This document shows positions 5,972-7,316 of a stretch of DNA of 7,316 bases, one piece after another (position 1 is the stretch's first letter; each line of letters opens with the position of its first letter). The notes beneath the pieces were generated by a model. The model worked only from the letters and a program-made list of their open reading frames with translations, had not been told where the DNA came from and ran no database searches. The stretch is taken from NCBI GenBank assembly GCA_003521845.1, contig DPHB01000007.1, positions 49,985 to 57,300 on the forward strand. Direction: 5' to 3'. The position numbers and the translations under genes were made by a program. The DNA is from Oceanospirillaceae bacterium (GTDB taxonomy: Bacteria > Pseudomonadota > Gammaproteobacteria > Pseudomonadales > Balneatricaceae).

Positions 5972-6994
5972 ATGAATCAGTGTAATGTAATTGCCATTGA
6001 TTTGGCAAAGAATGCTTTTCAAGTTTGTGGTTTTTCTAAGTCCAACAAGGTGCTTTTTAATAAACCCTTAAAACGTAACAAGTTGGCTCAATTTCTGGCC
6101 AACCAACCAGCTACCTCTGTAGCGATGGAGGCTTGCTACTCCAGCCATTATTGGGCACGTTGTTTTGAGGCCATGGGGCATAAAGTCAGTTTGCTGCCAG
6201 CTCAGCATGTCACCCCATTCGTACGAGGCAATAAAAGCGATCATAACGATGCTATAGCGATTGCTGAGGCATTTCAGAGACCTCATATACGGCCAGTGCC
6301 TATCAAAACCGTGGTACAGCAAGATATTCAAAGCCTTCATCGCATACGTGATCGTCTTATCAAACAGCGCACGGCGATGATGAACCAAACGAGAGGTTTA
6401 TTAGCCGAGTATGGGGTGATTGCCCAGCAGGGGCATAAAGCCTTTATCACGCTGCTGCATGATATCAATGAGCAACCGCTGTTAGCTGATTCAGTCTTAT
6501 TAAAAGAGCAGCTATTAGAGATGATTGATGAATACCACCGGTATACTCAACGTATTGACCATATTGCCCACCAGCTAGAAGGCATCGCTAAACAAAACCC
6601 GCTATGCCAATTGTTGCTGACTATTCCTGGTATTGGCAAGATAAACAGCACCTTGCTTTACAGCGCTATCGGTGATGGCTCGCAATTTGCCAATGCTCGG
6701 GAGCTGGCTGTTTGGCTGGGTTTAACACCCAGGCAATACAGTAGCGGTAACTCGTTTAGTAGCGGTGGCATCACCAAGCGCGGCAATAGGCACTTACGTA
6801 AACAGTTAGTGCATGGTGCGCGAGCGGCTTTGAGTCGCTGTAAAAACAAAACGGATAGGGTGAGCCAGTGGGCCAATGCACTCGTTGCACGGCGTGGGTT
6901 CAATAAAGCTTGTGTGGCGATGGCAGCCAGAATAGCACGTACTAGCTGGATACTGTTGAACAGAAAAGAAGCGTACAAAACCATCAGCATTTAG
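5972..6994 (+). CDS. IS110-family (IS1111-type) DEDD transposase/recombinase
   Basis: The 340-residue product is an IS110-family recombinase. The N-terminal RuvC-like DEDD domain shows D10 (IAIDLAK), E53 (AMEACYSSHYWAR), and D90 and D93 (KSDHNDAIAIAEA). It is followed by the conserved RPVPIKTVVQQDIQSLHR and RTAMMNQTRGLLAEYG segments and a helical linker. The C-terminal Transposase_20 domain begins near LLTIPGIGKINS (215-226) and holds the serine-rich YSSGNSFSSGGITKRGNRHLRK (256-277), where the catalytic serine is expected, around S257-S258. The HYWAR variant points to the IS1111 group. Family members move DNA by an RNA-guided recombination using an element-encoded bridge RNA or seekRNA. ATG 5972 is chosen because AGGAG (5959-5963) stands eight bases upstream; a GTG at 5894 would extend the frame by 26 residues but has no support. 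The reading frame is complete and all catalytic residues are intact, so the enzyme may be active. Confidence 0.95.
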   Translation: MNQCNVIAIDLAKNAFQVCGFSKSNKVLFNKPLKRNKLAQFLANQPATSVAMEACYSSHYWARCFEAMGHKVSLLPAQHVTPFVRGNKSDHNDAIAIAEAFQRPHIRPVPIKTVVQQDIQSLHRIRDRLIKQRTAMMNQTRGLLAEYGVIAQQGHKAFITLLHDINEQPLLADSVLLKEQLLEMIDEYHRYTQRIDHIAHQLEGIAKQNPLCQLLLTIPGIGKINSTLLYSAIGDGSQFANARELAVWLGLTPRQYSSGNSFSSGGITKRGNRHLRKQLVHGARAALSRCKNKTDRVSQWANALVARRGFNKACVAMAARIARTSWILLNRKEAYKTISI

Positions 6995-7316
6995 TCATTT
7001 AATGACATAAAAGTAGTATACATAACCAATTAATCGACCATCACGGTAACCAACCACTGATGAATAGAAAGGGGCAACCCGCTCTGGCAAGAGCCTGTTG
7101 GGGACATAGTTCTTGAAACTGAGTGCCTGTTTTAGGCGGCCAGATGCGGATCTCATTAGGGCACAGAAGGCTATTGAAAGCCTTCAAATAGATGTCGGAT
7201 ATATGTCAGCGTTACCGCATCCTTTAAACAGGGGTAGGTGAAAGTGAGCCATCGATTAAGTGGGACAGAAAGAGCTTAAAAAGTAAGCTCTATGGCCCCG
7301 TTTGGTTTGACATAAG
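6995..7316 (+). ncRNA. Candidate IS1111-type guide RNA (bridge RNA/seekRNA) region downstream of the transposase gene
   Basis: No gene is visible in these 322 bases, but paired elements are dense. CATCA/TGATG (7039-7043, 7058-7062) encloses a 14-base loop. CAAC..GCTCT-ggca-AGAGC..GTTG spans 7075-7100, and GCCT/AGGC spans 7125-7137. A long-range helix GATGCGG/CCGCATC (7143-7149, 7215-7221) encloses GAAGGCT/AGCCTTC (7166-7172, 7179-7185). AGAGCTTA/TAAGCTCT (7271-7278, 7284-7291) is a perfect 8-bp hairpin. In IS1111-group elements the guide RNA is encoded after the transposase gene, so this is where it should be. Its exact ends and promoter are not determinable by eye. Confidence 0.4.
7271..7291 (+). 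repeat. Perfect 8-bp inverted repeat hairpin near the right edge
   Basis: AGAGCTTA (7271-7278) and TAAGCTCT (7284-7291) pair perfectly around a five-base AAAAG loop. No T-run follows, so it is not an intrinsic terminator on the plus strand. It may be the last stem of the element's non-coding RNA or lie in flanking DNA. Confidence 0.6.

Larger units (their letters stand above)
5861..7316 (+). mobile_element. IS110-family (IS1111-type) insertion sequence, right end unresolved
   Basis: The element is defined by its DEDD transposase gene, a roughly 100-bp structured left leader and a long structured 3' non-coding region. This layout, a short 5' and long 3' non-coding part, fits the IS1111 group. 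The left end is placed near 5861, 25 bp after the yfaE stop, by its imperfect inverted repeat with the right side: GTGCCTGATGAGAT (5862-5875) against ATCTCATTAGGGCAC (7150-7164), 13 identities with one mismatch and one gap. If those are the subterminal repeats, the element is about 1.3 kb and ends near 7165. Stem-loops continue past that point, so the true end may be at or beyond the window edge. IS110-family elements make no target duplication, so ends cannot be read from flanking repeats. Confidence 0.65.

Noticed and set aside
6658..6990. Minus-strand open frame of 110 codons within the transposase gene
   Set aside because: It lies entirely antisense to conserved transposase codons, with no ribosome site or recognisable domain.
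6995..7316. Group II intron or CRISPR array
   Set aside because: There is no reverse transcriptase gene or GUGYG-type intron start, and no regularly spaced direct repeats. The structure is better explained as insertion-sequence non-coding sequence.

Overview
The window looks like gammaproteobacterial chromosome. The class Ia ribonucleotide reductase genes and their ferredoxin lie in the order nrdA-nrdB-yfaE, as in Escherichia coli. The encoded proteins align with the E. coli ones almost without gaps, as recalled from memory. Base composition is moderate and the intergenic regions are AT-rich. I cannot name the genus from sequence alone; a marine gammaproteobacterium (Oceanospirillales/Alteromonadales-like) is a guess.

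Layout. Bases 2-145 hold the last 47 codons of a plus-strand gene that resembles the C-terminus of a crotonase-fold (enoyl-CoA hydratase/isomerase) protein. It overlaps by 12 bp the convergent yaaA gene (134-901, minus), which encodes a peroxide-stress protein. A 99-bp divergent gap leads to a uridine-kinase-like P-loop NTPase (1001-1588, plus). A 396-bp gene-free stretch follows. It holds terminator-like hairpins, an AT-rich promoter candidate and two NrdR-type boxes spaced 32 bp centre to centre, directly before nrdA (1985-4243). nrdB follows after 38 bp (4282-5415) and ends at a strong intrinsic terminator (5441-5473). yfaE (5561-5836) lies 145 bp after nrdB, behind a short G+C-rich palindromic segment. 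From about 5861 to the window end lies an IS110-family (IS1111-type) insertion sequence with a DEDD recombinase gene (5972-6994) and a 322-base structured 3' non-coding region.

How the parts work together. NrdA and NrdB form the aerobic reductase that makes deoxynucleotides. YfaE is the [2Fe-2S] ferredoxin that helps assemble and repair the diiron-tyrosyl cofactor of NrdB. NrdR is expected to repress nrdAB through the paired boxes. YaaA limits free iron under peroxide stress, but it sits in a separate transcription unit.

The most interesting part is the insertion sequence. Its transposase leader is bounded by a perfect 12-bp inverted repeat (5873-5884 and 5960-5971). The right arm overlaps the Shine-Dalgarno sequence and touches the start codon, and three further hairpins are nested between the arms. 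The region after the transposase gene is rich in stem-loops, as expected if it encodes the guide RNA (bridge RNA/seekRNA) of IS1111-type elements. The right end of the element could not be fixed and may lie beyond the window.
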